From Ischnura elegans (taxonomy: Eukaryota; Arthropoda; Insecta; Odonata; Coenagrionidae), in contig NC_060259.1 in assembly GCF_921293095.1 (NCBI RefSeq), positions 45,613,812 to 45,677,811 of the forward strand: 64,000 bases of DNA. The letters are read 5' to 3'. Both the position numbers and the translations under genes were made by a program. Below are positions 37,707-49,890 of this stretch, piece after piece; positions within the stretch are counted from its first letter, which is position 1, and every line of letters starts with the position of its first letter. The notes under the pieces were generated by a model. It was not told where the DNA came from and did not search any database. It was given only the letters and a program-made list of their open reading frames with translations.

Positions 37707-40539
37707 ATATTTACTTAGCACCTACAAATACCTTTCGTTTAGATGAACTTAGTTTTAGCAAAGGAGGCTCATATAGTTTCTCTCTTTCTTATTAAGCCTC
37801 TCTCTTATTACGAGTCATATGCAAGCATATTTTATACTGATTAAGTGTGACCCTTCCTTGCCGCATTTTCAATGTTATTTCTATTATATATTTAATGTAG
37901 TAGGAAGCTGGGTAGAAATGAGATTGAACCCACCTCCTGCGTAAAAATTGTTTTACTGATAACTCTTTCTTGGGGTTGGCAAGAACAACAATTTATTATT
38001 GCCCTTATATTTAAGTTTGAATACTAATGGAGACCTTATTTTCCTTTTTTTCATGGATTTCTTCCTTTTGAGTTGTCGGTTGTAAAGAATTGAAGTTTGT
38101 AACTTTTCATGGAACATCATCAACGTCACTCTTTGCCATACGTCCATTCACTGGGGTAAGAAATGCGTCATTCCGTGTACGTTAATTCTATTTAATTATA
38201 TCATGAGTTTTTCAATATGACTATTTATATCGCGAATACTTGGCTGTAACTGAGGAATATTTCGCAGAAAATTCCAATAGTTTATTTGTATTTCTCTTTT
38301 ACCAGATCTTCTCTCCACCCTATTACGTTTTCTATACTTCCATCCCAAAATCGTGCAATCAATTCTACTTCTCCTCATTCATAATCAATTCAGCTTCGTT
38401 TGACGTTGTGTGCTATGCTAGATTCTTCGCCTCTAATTTCTTCTTTCTTTGAAATACATCGTTTCCTATACTTTTCACCACTTTCTATTTGCATAGCATA
38501 AGCCCTTCCAACTTTGATTGTTTTCCTCAGGATTTTAGAATAGTTCATAAGTAGGTACTCAAGTTTACTAATGTTCTTTCATGAATTTTAATGTTTATAT
38601 AATATCACATCAATTGTCATTGAAAACCCAATGATGTGAACGTTATTTTGATTTACCTTTATTTCGTTTTCCTTGCATTGATTTTTCAAATCTGTCTGAA
38701 AAACCTATCGATAATTCTCCCAGCGACATCCGTTTGTTCGCAAATCTAGCGGCTATGTTCACCGTATGTTTATCTTTTATTCCGAAGGCTACCTTAAATC
38801 ACATCTTCGGTGATATTTATTTGATCGACACTTTAAAAAGTGGATGGAACAGCATACATACTTACATTATTTATGATTTTATTCCGTGATTCTCGTATTT
38901 CAACCACCAATGACTTGTCCCCAGCCCTCCTACCATGGATGCGTAATAGCAGTGTTCGTATCATCCCCGTAGTGCTTATATTTATCTGAACTGATCGCTA
39001 TATTAATTGTGGTTTGCTTTGGGCTGTATCCAAATTTCCTCCATTATTTCTCAATAAAGCCATTCCCTCGAGATCAATGCTACCGGGCATTACATAATAT
39101 CGAAATAAAAATAAATATCCCAAAGAAATTAATTACGAATTCACTTAATAGAATAAATTCGTATTTTTCCGAAAAGGATTCCACTGCGGGTTTTCATGTT
39201 GTATCAAATAAAAATCGCATGATGACCGTAAATCAAAATCTATCAAGAATTAGGTCATAGTGTTCGGTAAATTAATGTAATGGAAATGTAAAAGCTGCGC
39301 TTTAAAAGCAAATATTTGTAATTCCACAAAAAAATTATTTTAAAAGCAGGGTTTCGGCATTGCATGCAAATGCATTTATAACTAACTCGACCAGGCTCAA
39401 GCACTCCAGCAAAACATAAAAGTACTCACACCATAGTGGTTAAATAAAGCAATTTAAATAAAAAAGAATTTAATTCCGCGAAGTCATGCGTGAGACAAGG
39501 AAGTGAATAAAACATTTTTCCGCGAAATCCTTTACTCACCCCTCGCCTGTGTAAATCCTACGAATTCTTACTTATTCAACATTCATTTTGAATAATTTTT
39601 TTTTCTATTTCACGACTGTACAACGTAAAAATGCTGGCGTATGTACTATCCCTGGTTTGGCAAGTAGGATGTAGTATTTTAGTGTATCACTCTCCTCAAA
39701 CTTTTTTTTGGGAACTACCATTATTCTTTGGCTGTCACCTACCTGCATTGTGTTTTTGTGGCCATCGGGTGGTATCAGAATGCAAATTAAGACCGCAGAA
39801 AAGTGCAAACATTGAACTTAAAAAACCGACTGCCTCATATACTGTTCTTATTTCATTTAGTCAATGAATTATATGTTTTACTAAACAATTAGTTGCATTA
39901 AAACTCTAGATAAGTTACTCTTTTCTATATTTCTATAGAAAGAGGAATGTTGAATTCACAAGTTATTGATTGAAACTTCTTCTAGAAAATTTTTGAATAC
40001 GGTTAAATATCCACATTTTCTATTTACTTACTCCTACTTTTCTAGTTACTCTCTATTTTATCCATTTTCACCGCCTTGAACGAAAAAGAATAAACGGGCA
40101 GCAAATTTCGAATTATGTGTTGACTCATGGGAAATACTATTATAGTACAGCATGAACTACTTCAGTCTTAATGCGTATTATTTTCTCCATAGCGAAAGTA
40201 ATAAAAGTAATGGCATATTACTTAATTGAATGTAATTTGAGCCACTTTTAGTAATTTGACTTTCTTTCAAGGCCATTGCCACGCGCGTGCTCCAAAATTG
40301 AGAAAAACCGGCTGATCATGGGATTTCAACTCCGCCATACGATTCCGAGTTGGCATCGCTAAAGCCGTAGTCAGCAGTGACGGAATTGTTTTAATACTTG
40401 TTGTATGAGTATTGAACGGTTACTGCATTAAATATTCAACACATTCGAATACTACCTAGCCTTCTTCTACCGGCAGAGCTACCGAATTAACGTCACCTGC
40501 TTATTTCAACGCTTTTCTCCCCCTCATTCGATTACTGCG
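37707..40539. other. Non-coding, nothing recognised
   Basis: Long AT-rich stretch, short open frames only, no repeat family recognised. Confidence 0.3.
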
Positions 40540-41290
40540 TCTTGGTCTGTATTGACATTTCATTGGAATTGGAGAATGAACTTCAGCAACTCTTCAATTC
40601 CTTAGCTAGATTCGTCCTTGACCTTCTTGAAGATGATCACATCTTCTAACATCTCTACAGTTTGTAATGGCTCGGACCTTCTTCTCAAAAAGAAATATTT
40701 TACACGGATCATAGATTTCACACTCTTTAAGACTGATTATCCAGTATATCTTTTTCCATGTTTAAAGCAAAATCAGCCTCCGATTCTAGAGCTACTAGAA
40801 CTGATCCTTCCCACCTCCTTCGTCCTATACCTTGGACAAACACATATCTCAATTATTTTTCATATCTAGTTCTGATATCCGTAATTCCTTTCCGTTATTA
40901 TAAAGATATACCTCTTCCCTATCCATATTAAAAAAAAGCTTTTTCATTATCACTTCATATAAAACTTACTTCAGTAAATTACATTTATTTTTTAGCGTGT
41001 TTCACAATGTTTTTTTCTTATTTTCCTCTTACTCTTGTTCGATTCTTTTTGTTCTCATTGATCACCTGAGCTTTTTTTTGCTTTCGACACATTGTTTTTG
41101 TTTTTTGTTGCAAATAGTTATGTAGCGAGTGTATTTATTTTTATGATATCAATTATACTTGTATGTTATACATTTATTTTTTATTTTTGTTGTTTGTGTA
41201 AAAATTTTCGTATTTGCTCTTATGGGGAAACCCAGAACATAAATAAACGTATATTTATTCATTCATTTACCTATAACATTCTTTAGGCTC
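40540..41290 (+). mobile_element. Third LINE family, reverse-transcriptase C-terminus and 3' UTR
   Basis: Frames around 40585-40900 read LQQLFNSLARFVLDLLEDDH, then SLQWLGP-like and DYPVYLF, then SDIRNSFPL. This matches the conserved layout after the RT domain (LQxxQNSLARFVxxLxxxDH ... LxWLP ... PVYL ... LPxxIR) of CR1/L2-type LINEs. Multiple stops. The 3' part is T-rich and ends near 41290 in AACATAAATAAACG. Confidence 0.65.
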
Positions 41291-41639
41291 AATAGTAATG
41301 CATACCATTTTGAAGTCGTTCTCCCGCCTTCTCACTTTGAAAATTCACATCCTTTCTTCTTCTTTCCCTGAATCGATCGATTATTATTGCGCGCTGGGAA
41401 TTAGGTCCTCTCATCTCCTCTCTTTAATGAGTGGATGGCAAGATAAAGCATTCCAGGCCATCTCTTGCGTGCTCTCTAGCGGGTCATTCCCTTCCTTGTT
41501 CTCTGTCTCGTACCCTACTGATCCACCCTTATACTTGCCAATTTTGACTTATGTATGCGGTTTCAAATGCCCATCGTTAAAACGCACATCCGCGTGTACT
41601 TAATTGCATTATATGCTCTTGATATGCATGATATTGTTC

Positions 41640-41875
41640 CGTTTTTCCTTTAAACTCATTTGTCAATCTGGCCATGTCCCATTCCCCGGCGAATAAATAA
41701 ACCTCTTTCTTTACCCCCCTTTCCTCTTGTCTTGGTATTTTTGTCCTTTGCTATCTTTTGCCTGTACTCTTTGTTTTGATTGTTTATGTTTATATTTAAT
41801 ATTTGTTGCGGCGTCAGTTTAAATTGACAGAATGCCGTTAGTGAGAAATTACTCAAATAAATAAATGATACCATT
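41640..41875 (+). mobile_element. Probable LINE 3' UTR/tail
   Basis: Pyrimidine-rich sequence ending TTGTTGCGGCGTCAG, then ACTCAAATAAATAAATGAT, typical of a non-LTR retrotransposon end. No coding part attached. Confidence 0.35.
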
Positions 41876-43107
41876 TTATCAGTTTTGCATTACATTATCA
41901 CGGTTAAATTATAAAATCATGCATGTACCTGCCAGATTAACTATATGGTGGCTTTGAGAGGGATCAAATCTATGCAGTAGTTATAGCTACATCATAAATA
42001 TTTGAGCAATTATCTTACTTGCTAATTTTGACTTTTTACAGGCATCTGAATATTCTCTGAACAGAAGGAAATTGTTTCGATATATTTCGCATGCTTTACT
42101 TGCGTTCAGCGAGTGGAAGATATTTAGCGCACATTACAAGAGAAATCTCTTAACTCAATTCTATTTCAAAAGAAAGCATATCAAAACTGCAGTCACTGTA
42201 GCTCCTATGATGTTTCCGTCATCGCTGGCAATGTATGGCAATGTAGCGATGTTGACATCGAATCGGCTGGCGGAGCTTAAGTCCCACAATCGACCGGTTT
42301 TCCTCAATTTTTAAGCATGCGAGAGGTGATTGTCATGAATGAAAGCCAGATTAGTAAAAATGGCTACAATTATATTCTATTTAGTTAGATCCAATTACTT
42401 TTATTGCTTTCGCTATGAAGAAAATATTATGCATTAAGACTGAAGCAGATCATATTGTTCTAAAAAAAATTTAGCAATTTTTTCTGTTGTCAAGGTAGTT
42501 CCACGCTAACACGTTTGGTGAAACTATGTACGATTAATATCTTGTTTAACGTCATTATTGAAGCTAAAGTTACTTTAGTTTTTATGATATGCTTATTTTT
42601 TAAACGCAATTGAGTTTAGAGAGCAATTTCTCTAGCGTTGTGCGCAAAATACCCTGTTTTCTGTATGGAAATTAAAAATGTTTAAAATTTTAAAATGTGA
42701 ATTGGTCTGTTTCAAGTGATTGGATTACGCTTTTCATTTCAATTTTTGCCTCCTAGGTATTCTAAGTTGTTTTCATATGCTTTAATTAATGTCACTAGGA
42801 TGTCATATCATCAACTGAAGTGCATATAATTCGATTTAACTCCAATCCGTTGATGGTAATCTTAACGAAATTTAAAATAACAGCAACACATAAGCAAAAG
42901 GCAGTAACTTACCTTTGAGTGATGTCCTTCCAAACTGAATTCTTCTCTCCTTATTTCTTCATAAGGCAACACTCCAAAAAGTAGTCAATTCTTTTTCTTA
43001 TCGTCCTGTAGTTCTAATCGCTGAACGCAAAGAAAGCATACGGAAAATATGTAAAACGTCGAAAAAATCAAATTTAGCTAATAGGTTCATTGTCCAAATA
43101 TTTATGT
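41876..43107. other. Non-coding, nothing recognised
   Basis: AT-rich. The 80-codon open frame at 42072-42314 matches no family I know. Confidence 0.3.
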
Positions 43108-43210
43108 GTCTGTGACGCATTATCTGCCACAACATAGAGTAGGTGGATAGGTGTTCGACTCCCAATCGGACGGGCCAACTCCATATTGTGGCAGGTAATG
43201 CGCCACATAG
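43108..43210. repeat. Inverted repeat, 25-bp arms
   Basis: 43111-43135 (TGTGACGCATTATCTGCCAC...) and 43183-43207 are reverse complements at 22 of 25 positions, with a 47-base loop containing a B-box-like GTGTTCGACTCCC. A MITE or a SINE-derived hairpin. Confidence 0.55.
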
Positions 43211-44233
43211 CTATAATTACTGCATGGATTTGACTGTTTCTTGCCAACTTTTTAGTTAGGCATCTTGAGCTCGAGTCCTCGGGAAAGGGACGGATTAGGC
43301 TTGAAGTCGAGGGTTGACCCTCATTGGGGGGACTGACCGTCAGTAGTTCCCCTAATGGCATTTTTCTTATAAAATTCGACAAAATGCAATTAAAAATACT
43401 GCACGTTTGTTAAAATCAAATTTTATTTAGCTGCATTGCAGTGCGATAAACCAAGTCCCATGCTCAGCATGTAGTACGTGGAATATTTTGCTGTTATTTT
43501 TTTTACTGCCGCTATAGCTATTTTATCGTTTAATTGTGAGCTGAAATTATACTCTGTCATTACGTTGCCTTCAGTGATGAAACCTCAAATTCTAAGTGCT
43601 GCGTAGAACCGACTAGTTAACGTTAGTAATTGAAACGTCGTCAACCGTTATTTTACCGCTGACTCAACGCTCATTCGTCAAAACTGGCGAGTCCGAAAGT
43701 ATTCAAAATGGTACTGGACTTTGCCTAAGTGGGTCAATGCGACGGACGAAAATTATTTATCCATTTGAAAATCGTTCAGAAGAGTATCTAGCGTAAAGTG
43801 TGAAGAGGATATTTTAATTTCATATATCTCATTTAATTAGGTGATTTTTCGATCCTTATTGTCAAAAAATAAACACATCTATCCTTACTTCAACTACCTT
43901 GCATAATAGCAACGTGAAACATTGCGGTTCGATATTAGTTATTGAAAGACAAATCTAAACGAAAAATAGCCATGTAGGTTCAGGGAAAACACTGAATGAA
44001 AAATATCTAGGATGATAAATACGTTTCGTGTTTACCCTTTCATTCGAAAACACAGTTTGTGGCTGTCATGTACAAAAAACAGTATATTAAGAAACTACGT
44101 ATTTAATTATTGATTCATGTTGACTACCACTCTAATGTGTCATGTGCCCCAAATTAATCTGTCTTCGTGTTATGATCTCACAATTTTTAATGGTCAACTT
44201 TTCGGAGTATGGCTTGGCCCTAATTTTCATATA
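43211..44233. other. Non-coding, nothing recognised
   Basis: No recognisable coding or repeat structure. Confidence 0.3.
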
Positions 44234-44746
44234 CAGGGTGTTTCAAAAAGGACTTTACAACTTCGAAAATTCATATAAATTTTATTACACAAGGTACAGA
44301 GCAGGTTTTTTTTACCTTAAACTAAAGATATTCTATGTGGCTTCCGTTGGTTATTCTGCAGACATCCCATCGGTAGTCGATTTCTTCCCAGACTCTCACT
44401 AGCATTTCAGGTGTAACTTGCTCAGCAGCAGCGTAAATTCTTGCTCTAAGTTCAGCTAGAGTGGCCGGCAAAGGAGGTACGTACACCATATCTTTTATGA
44501 AACCTCAGAAGAAAAAATCGAGTGGTGTCAGGTCTGGGGAACGGGGGGGCCATGCAATTGGCGCATCACGGCCAATCCATTGACCTGGGAAGCGGTCATT
44601 TAGAAAATCCCGGACGTCAGTCAGATAGTGTGGTGGTGCGCCATCTTGCATAAAGAAAACATTTCGTTCTCGGTCATCCTCATCAATCTATGGTATTAAA
44701 AATTGTTGCCATAATACAGTTGTAAAGTCCTTTTTGAAACACCCTG
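44234..44746 (-). mobile_element. Tc1/mariner-superfamily deletion derivative, perfect 28-bp ends
   Basis: Terminal inverted repeats 44234-44261 (CAGGGTGTTTCAAAAAGGAC...) and 44719-44746 are identical over 28 bp and flanked by TA on both sides, the target duplication of this superfamily. Inside, 44688-44329 on the minus strand encodes the C-terminal half of a transposase (FMQDGAPPHYLTDVRDFL, WPPRSPDLTPLDFFF), with two of the three catalytic acidic residues. One in-frame TGA stands where the family has a Trp codon (44506-44508). The N-terminal DNA-binding part and first catalytic Asp are absent. Confidence 0.88.
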
Positions 44747-46466
44747 TATTTGTGTTGAGATGATTCATCTTCCTGCATAAGAATACTTTCTCAAAGTCAT
44801 ACATGCCATGAAAGTAATGCCTTTGCCCTTCGGTAGTTTGTGACTTGTTTTATGTCATTCTTTGATCAATACCTTAGTCACTGAAATTGCGAAAACTTAT
44901 GCTATATGCTGAATACGTCATGTATGTGTATATCATGCATTAAGTGATATCTCCCGTTTTTGGCTTCTTAGCATCGAATTCTACCAAGGGCAATGACAGT
45001 TTAGAAATACTCCTTTTAGTGGTTAGTTACCCTACTCAGACCATTACCCTTTAATCCTTTCTGATACAGCGACAAATAATAGTATTTTAGAGTGTCATTT
45101 GTGGCTATAAATTAATAACTATGGGACTATTACCATACTTACCATTCATAAGCATTATTTTACATAGAATTCCCAGGAAAGTTCAAAATTGTATGTGTCA
45201 TTCCTAACTAATTCAGTTATAAACGGACGTGACCTTAATGGTAAAAATGTCACCATGATATGAAGTGGATAGCATGAAAGGGAATATTTGAGAAGTGTTC
45301 GCGAGGCTTAATGCCGGTAACCGCTCGTCGGTTGTGTCTGTTTCCGCATTCAACGCAGCCGTGGTCACAGCGGCTCAAGGTAGCCCTCAGGAATTTGGAC
45401 ACGAACTCACAAAGCGATGATGTCAGGCTCGCGGTCCTCTCTGCCCCGTTGTGAAGTAAAGAAGTAAAGAAAAAAAAATGGCAATGAATGACTCTCAATG
45501 GTATTTCTTATGGGCTGGGAGAGTCAATGGAAGATGGACTGCAATTATATAAAGCGTAAAAAAGACTTCTACTTCACCGTTGTATGATAAATTTCCCATG
45601 ACTGGCCTCAAACCTTTGTTGTGATGAAGGTTTTTTAATCAAAGAAAAGTAAAAAAATATATTGAAAATCCGTCATTAGCTGCTGTGGAAATATTGCTCC
45701 TTTAAAGTGTATGTGAAATTTAACCATGGATGATCTTGCGAAGATTTAAACTATTAATATTTCGCGGGAATCGTATTTCATTTTGAAATGAGAATTATAT
45801 TGAGAATTATGTATGTATATAGGTATTCTAAGGTCTATTAGATCTACTTGATGACATTTTTATGCATTTTGCTGATTTTTTAAGAAAAAGTTGCTTTGCG
45901 AATTAGTGATACCGCATCCATATCATAGGTTTATGTATAAAATATTAATATCTTATTTATTTAATTTATTCAATTAAAAATGCTGTGAGGAGGGCCTAGA
46001 ATGAAACATTTGGATGCGAAATAGAGGAAATTAGATGTGAAAAGATTAGCCGAAATGAGAAGTGAGTGAAGCAAAAAAAAATACTTATTCATATTAAACT
46101 ATGTGGTAATCCATTTTAAGGTCTCTTGGATGAATATCTGCCACCTATACTACTTATTTGAAGAGCTGGAACCAATCTAAGTGCTGTTAACCAGTGATGA
46201 TAAACTTTTCTGGTTTTATGTCTCGAAGTTATGATAGCCATGCTATACTCATGATTCTGTGGTAGCACTTGGTGTAATAATGAGTTTTGCACTGGAATTA
46301 CGATTTTTGGGAACTACATATGAGTGGTGTTGAAAATTTCTCAGATTTTATTCTTGGGTTCAAAACCATATCGCAGAGGAATTTTGAGTGAAAATTATTC
46401 TCTCTCCTCAAGATTGCCATGCGTGGCGGTGGTGAAAAAGACTGCTTCGATCGGCATGTGTTCGAT
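44747..46466. other. Non-coding, nothing recognised
   Basis: AT-rich. A slightly GC-richer patch at 45290-45450 has an open frame on the minus strand with no family match. Confidence 0.3.
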
Positions 46467-46981
46467 CAGGGGCGGTCAGACCAGGTCGGCTGGTCGGCGA
46501 TCGTCGACGGCCCCAGGCTTAGGGGGCCCAAAACACTCGTGTCTTTGGTGAAGCGTATATGAAAGGTGTAGTTAAACCCTCATGTTACTTTAATCAATGT
46601 TTCATTGCAATTATGAAATTCTAGGTTTTCATTAGGTAGTTACTTACTTACAACATACCCAGTGTAAAATATTTTTGTGAAAAAATAAATAAAGTGAAGG
46701 AGAAAATTAAAGAGAACCTGATTTAAAAAAGAGGGTTATTCGAAAAGGTTATTCTGGAGGTTTTAAAATTTCAGTGCAGCTTCAAGGGACAAATTCAATA
46801 AATAGATATCAGAACCGTAATACATTATTAAATTTAACAAGCTGTGGAATTCTTTATTTTCAAAGTAATTTTTGTCACGAAATTGCTATTTTTTTAAAAT
46901 AACCTCGATGCAGTTTCTAAGTATAACTAAGTACAATAGTAGCGTGCGAAACTTGGTGGCAATCCTTTATCGTAGGATTAA

Positions 46982-47538
46982 CTCTCGAGCGGGCGCGCCT
47001 GATATTTTTACACGACCGGGCGCGTGGCGCACTTTGTCCACAATACATGCATTTTTATGGCAACACTCGATTTTTGTTAAAATTTATCTTTATTTGTAGA
47101 AGTTAGTTCAAGCTTGCACATTTATAAGTGATAAAGATGTAAAGGTAAACAGGCGGTACAGGTGGTACACGGCCGGTCGCGTGGCGTAATTTATACGCTA
47201 CGGGTGTCGGGTTCCTCCTGCCAATCAAAAAAAATTGCAAAAATACTCTGTACTTTAAAAACTCACGCTATTGACTAAATGACATAGTAATAATACACGA
47301 GGCCATTCAAGAAAAGCACGAGGTACACGGCCGGACGCGCGGCGTACTTTGTACGCCACGGGTCCTCTTGCCGATCTAAATATATATCAGCTACAACACT
47401 TCGAGCTTTGAAAACTTGCCCTATAGACAGTCAAAGTACGATGTAAGAATACGCGAGGCTATTATAGACCATAATGTACTTACAACGTTGAAATCCTTGG
47501 TTTTCAAAGATTGATACGCCAGCGCACCAGCTCGAGGG
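46982..47538. mobile_element. piggyBac-like MITE, TTAA target sites, internal about 157-bp repeats
   Basis: TTAA occurs at both edges (46978-46981 and 47539-47542). The ends are CTCTCGAGCGGGCGCGCC and, reverse-complemented on the right, CCCTCGAGCTGGTGCGCTGG. TTAA duplication and CCC-type ends are typical of piggyBac. Inside, a GC-rich motif (ACGGCCGGTCGCGTGGCG and close variants) starts at 47012, 47169 and 47327, spaced 157 and 158 bases, as diverged tandem units. No transposase remains. Confidence 0.7.
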
Positions 47539-47743
47539 TTAAGAAATAAAAACTTGGCTTTTTCTACTTACATGGGGAACCCATTTCCACGTCGTAGTTT
47601 TTAAGAGCTAAAATAGCATTAAGATCCATTTCCGGACATTCGATTTCGTAAAATTTTCAGGAGGAGGACCCCGAATACCCTAGTAAGGAGGATCCCATTA
47701 CGAGCCCCAGCCGAGGGCCCCCAATCACCACAGATCGCCCCTG

Positions 47744-48560
47744 CCTACATAACTTCTGTAATAGTCGCGCAGTACCTACTCCCCGTCACTCCTGCGACGG
47801 GCGTTGGCCCCGCTGACCCCCGCGACCCCGGCGAGACGACACCCTCCCACCCATCACCATTCCCCCCCCTCTACGGGCCCCTCTCCTGCATATTATTTCG
47901 ATTGTCATCTCGGGAAGTAGTGCCCAGCTTCGGCGGGGGTGGTCGTATCACTCTTTCACCGCCATCCCCAGTTTTTTTGCCCGCTTGGGAATGCGCCTCC
48001 ACCGCCCCCTCGCGTAATTAAGCCTCGTTTGTCCGCTTCCTCGTGCACCTGGGGGCGTGCAGAGGGGGGTGGGGGCGGGAGGGGTCGGGCGCCGTGTGCC
48101 GCAGCCAGCGCGGCGCGGTGGGCGCCCGGCTGATTGGAAGTGCCCGCTGCTCTGCACCCCTTTGTGCCCCTCCTCGTCCTCCTTCCGGGCCGCTGCCCCG
48201 CAACAATGCCGGTCGGCATCATTGTTGGCAGGCTCGCTGAAGCCTCCCCTCCTCGCACCCCGCCGTCATTAGACAAATGAGGCTCCGCCCCCGCTCACCC
48301 CCCCCCCGCCCCCCGCACCCTCGATGGCTATCGCTCAATAGGTTGCGCCTTGTCACTTAACCCTTTCTCCGTGAATGTAACTCAACCCATCTCCCGCCCT
48401 CCCCACATACTCTCCTCCCCCCTGTTTATGGATATTTCTTTGTTGCGCTCGGATTTTTTCGCGTTGGGCCCTTTCGATTTTTCATAGTAATCCTCTGAAT
48501 GGCATCCCTCCTCTTCATCTTAGTCCGCGTTTCATCGTGATGGGTATTTGCATCTCTTTT
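47744..48560. other. GC-rich island without a recognisable gene
   Basis: Strongly GC/CpG-rich, with long C runs at 48291-48318. Open frames on both strands are Pro/Arg/Ala-rich and mutually overlapping. No exon boundary or domain is identifiable. Candidate CpG island or promoter of an unseen transcript. Confidence 0.4.
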
Positions 48561-49109
48561 TGCGCGATGGAGTGACTCGGGAGGGTCTCTCATTCCGGGA
48601 AAAACACTCGGGGGATGAACGGATGCGTGTTCTGCGCTCCGCTGATACCTACCATGTCGTCGGTCAATCGCAATATTGTATTTGCTTCAGGAAAGTTTTA
48701 AGATATTATTATGTTTTTCTCGTTTGTTAGTTCCTCTTACGGTATATCTTACTCGCATATTTTATGCTATAAACAGAAATAACCGTGATGATTAATACAA
48801 TGTGAGATGACTTACTTATTAATTAGAGCTAACTGATTTAAAAAGCTTTATTTGTTACAATCACGTCAAAACTTTGCTAAGCATTAGTTTTATTGCGGAG
48901 AAACCCAAACTATGAATTAATTCTAATAGAATAATTATACATTTTTATAAAAATTAAAATTGGAAATTCAAAGTATTCGATTTTAACAGCGGAAGAAACG
49001 ACATCGTATGACTGCTATATAGCGCTCAGCTCTCAGCCTTTCTCTAATTTAGGCCATGGTAAAATTATCATTTTGACGAGAATCGTAATTTTTTGACTGC
49101 CATCTTCGT
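48561..49109. other. Non-coding, nothing recognised
   Basis: AT-rich, no recognisable content. Confidence 0.3.
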
Positions 49110-49310
49110 TATTCGGCGGAGAAAATACATCTGAGTTGTGTATTATTAAAGACTTTTCCTTCCCTATAGTCATTAGCCAAACACACCGGCCAATCAACCC
49201 TCTCAACATGGAGTTCCCTCTTCAATTCACAGTAAGGTCCACACCCCACCACTTTCATTCTATGTAAAAATCGTATTCTCTTCCTTCCTCTCCCTCGCTT
49301 TCTCAACTCT
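49110..49310 (-). mobile_element. LINE C-terminal fragment (family of 28600-29190)
   Basis: Minus strand RKRGRGRKRIRFLHRMK...ELKRELHVERVDWPVCLAN, the extreme C-terminus of an RT ORF. The plus-strand block TCCCTCTTCAATTCACA ... TTTCATTCTAT is shared with 28665-28700. Confidence 0.7.
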
Positions 49311-49439
49311 TTAAATTGGTTAATGTTGTTAAATTTACAATTTATTGTTAACCAGTGTAATTACGTGCTGCGTGGGGTCAATTTTTTAAAATATATAGAT
49401 TGCCTTTATTAGCATATACAAACTACTATGGCCATCATA

Positions 49440-49495
49440 GTTACAAGATTAAATAGATTATCATATTAATATGATAATCTATTTAATCTCGCAAC
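49440..49495. repeat. Perfect 44-nt palindrome
   Basis: 49446-49489 is perfectly self-complementary (AGATTAAATAGATTATCATA... about a centre at 49467/49468), and partial symmetry continues 6 bases further each way. No spacer. AT-rich cruciform-forming sequence or the collapsed remnant of an inverted-repeat element. Confidence 0.85.
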
Positions 49496-49697
49496 CTGGT
49501 GAATGTGGCTGGTTCACACCCAAAGACCAAGATGGTGATTGCTGCCTGGGAAGTGAAAAAAAGGTAGTCATATTGCATTCGTTTTTTACCGGTATAATAA
49601 GTTTGAAATTGGTGGATGTATTGTTAGAACGTAGGTTTCCGCGGCGATGGTCTGACCTCTGCATTTCTTCAGGGTTTTCTTCCTCGTCAGCTTGTTT

Positions 49698-49740
49698 ATA
49701 GACAACAGTTTCGCTGGCTATCCTGCCAGCGTCTTCAGAT
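49698..49740 (-). ncRNA. Hammerhead-ribozyme-like motif
   Basis: Minus strand: CTGAAGA (49738-49732), 6-7 bp stem II (CGCTGGC/GCCAGCG) with an AGGATA loop, then GAAAC-TGTT-GTC. This matches the hammerhead core with a 2-bp stem III closed by a four-base loop. Position 7 (A for U) is a tolerated variant. No stem I complementarity is visible on the flanks, so self-cleavage is doubtful. Such motifs are known from Penelope-like elements and retrozymes. Confidence 0.4.
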
Positions 49741-49781
49741 CGAAGGTGTCGGCTGTTGGTTTCTGCCTCGCTTATATACCG

Positions 49782-49823
49782 TAGGCTGGATGGGAGCTCA
49801 CAGAGTAGCTCCCATCCAGCCTA
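49782..49823. repeat. Perfect 17-bp hairpin
   Basis: TAGGCTGGATGGGAGCT (49782-49798) and its exact reverse complement (49807-49823) are separated by 8 bases. It lies about 45 bases beyond the hammerhead-like motif. Outside it CCTGAAGAAATG appears inverted on each side (about 49664-49675 on the minus strand and 49831-49842 on the plus strand), so it may be the centre of a larger inverted element. Confidence 0.8.
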
Positions 49824-49890
49824 GGGTAAGCCTGAAGAAATGTTGAGATCTGGTGGATGTGTTTACCAAGAAGTGCGACAAATATGGTAT

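Noticed and set aside
46467..47743. Firm annotation of an outer hAT element
   Set aside because: Inverted ends are only about 10 bases and no 8-bp target duplication is present.
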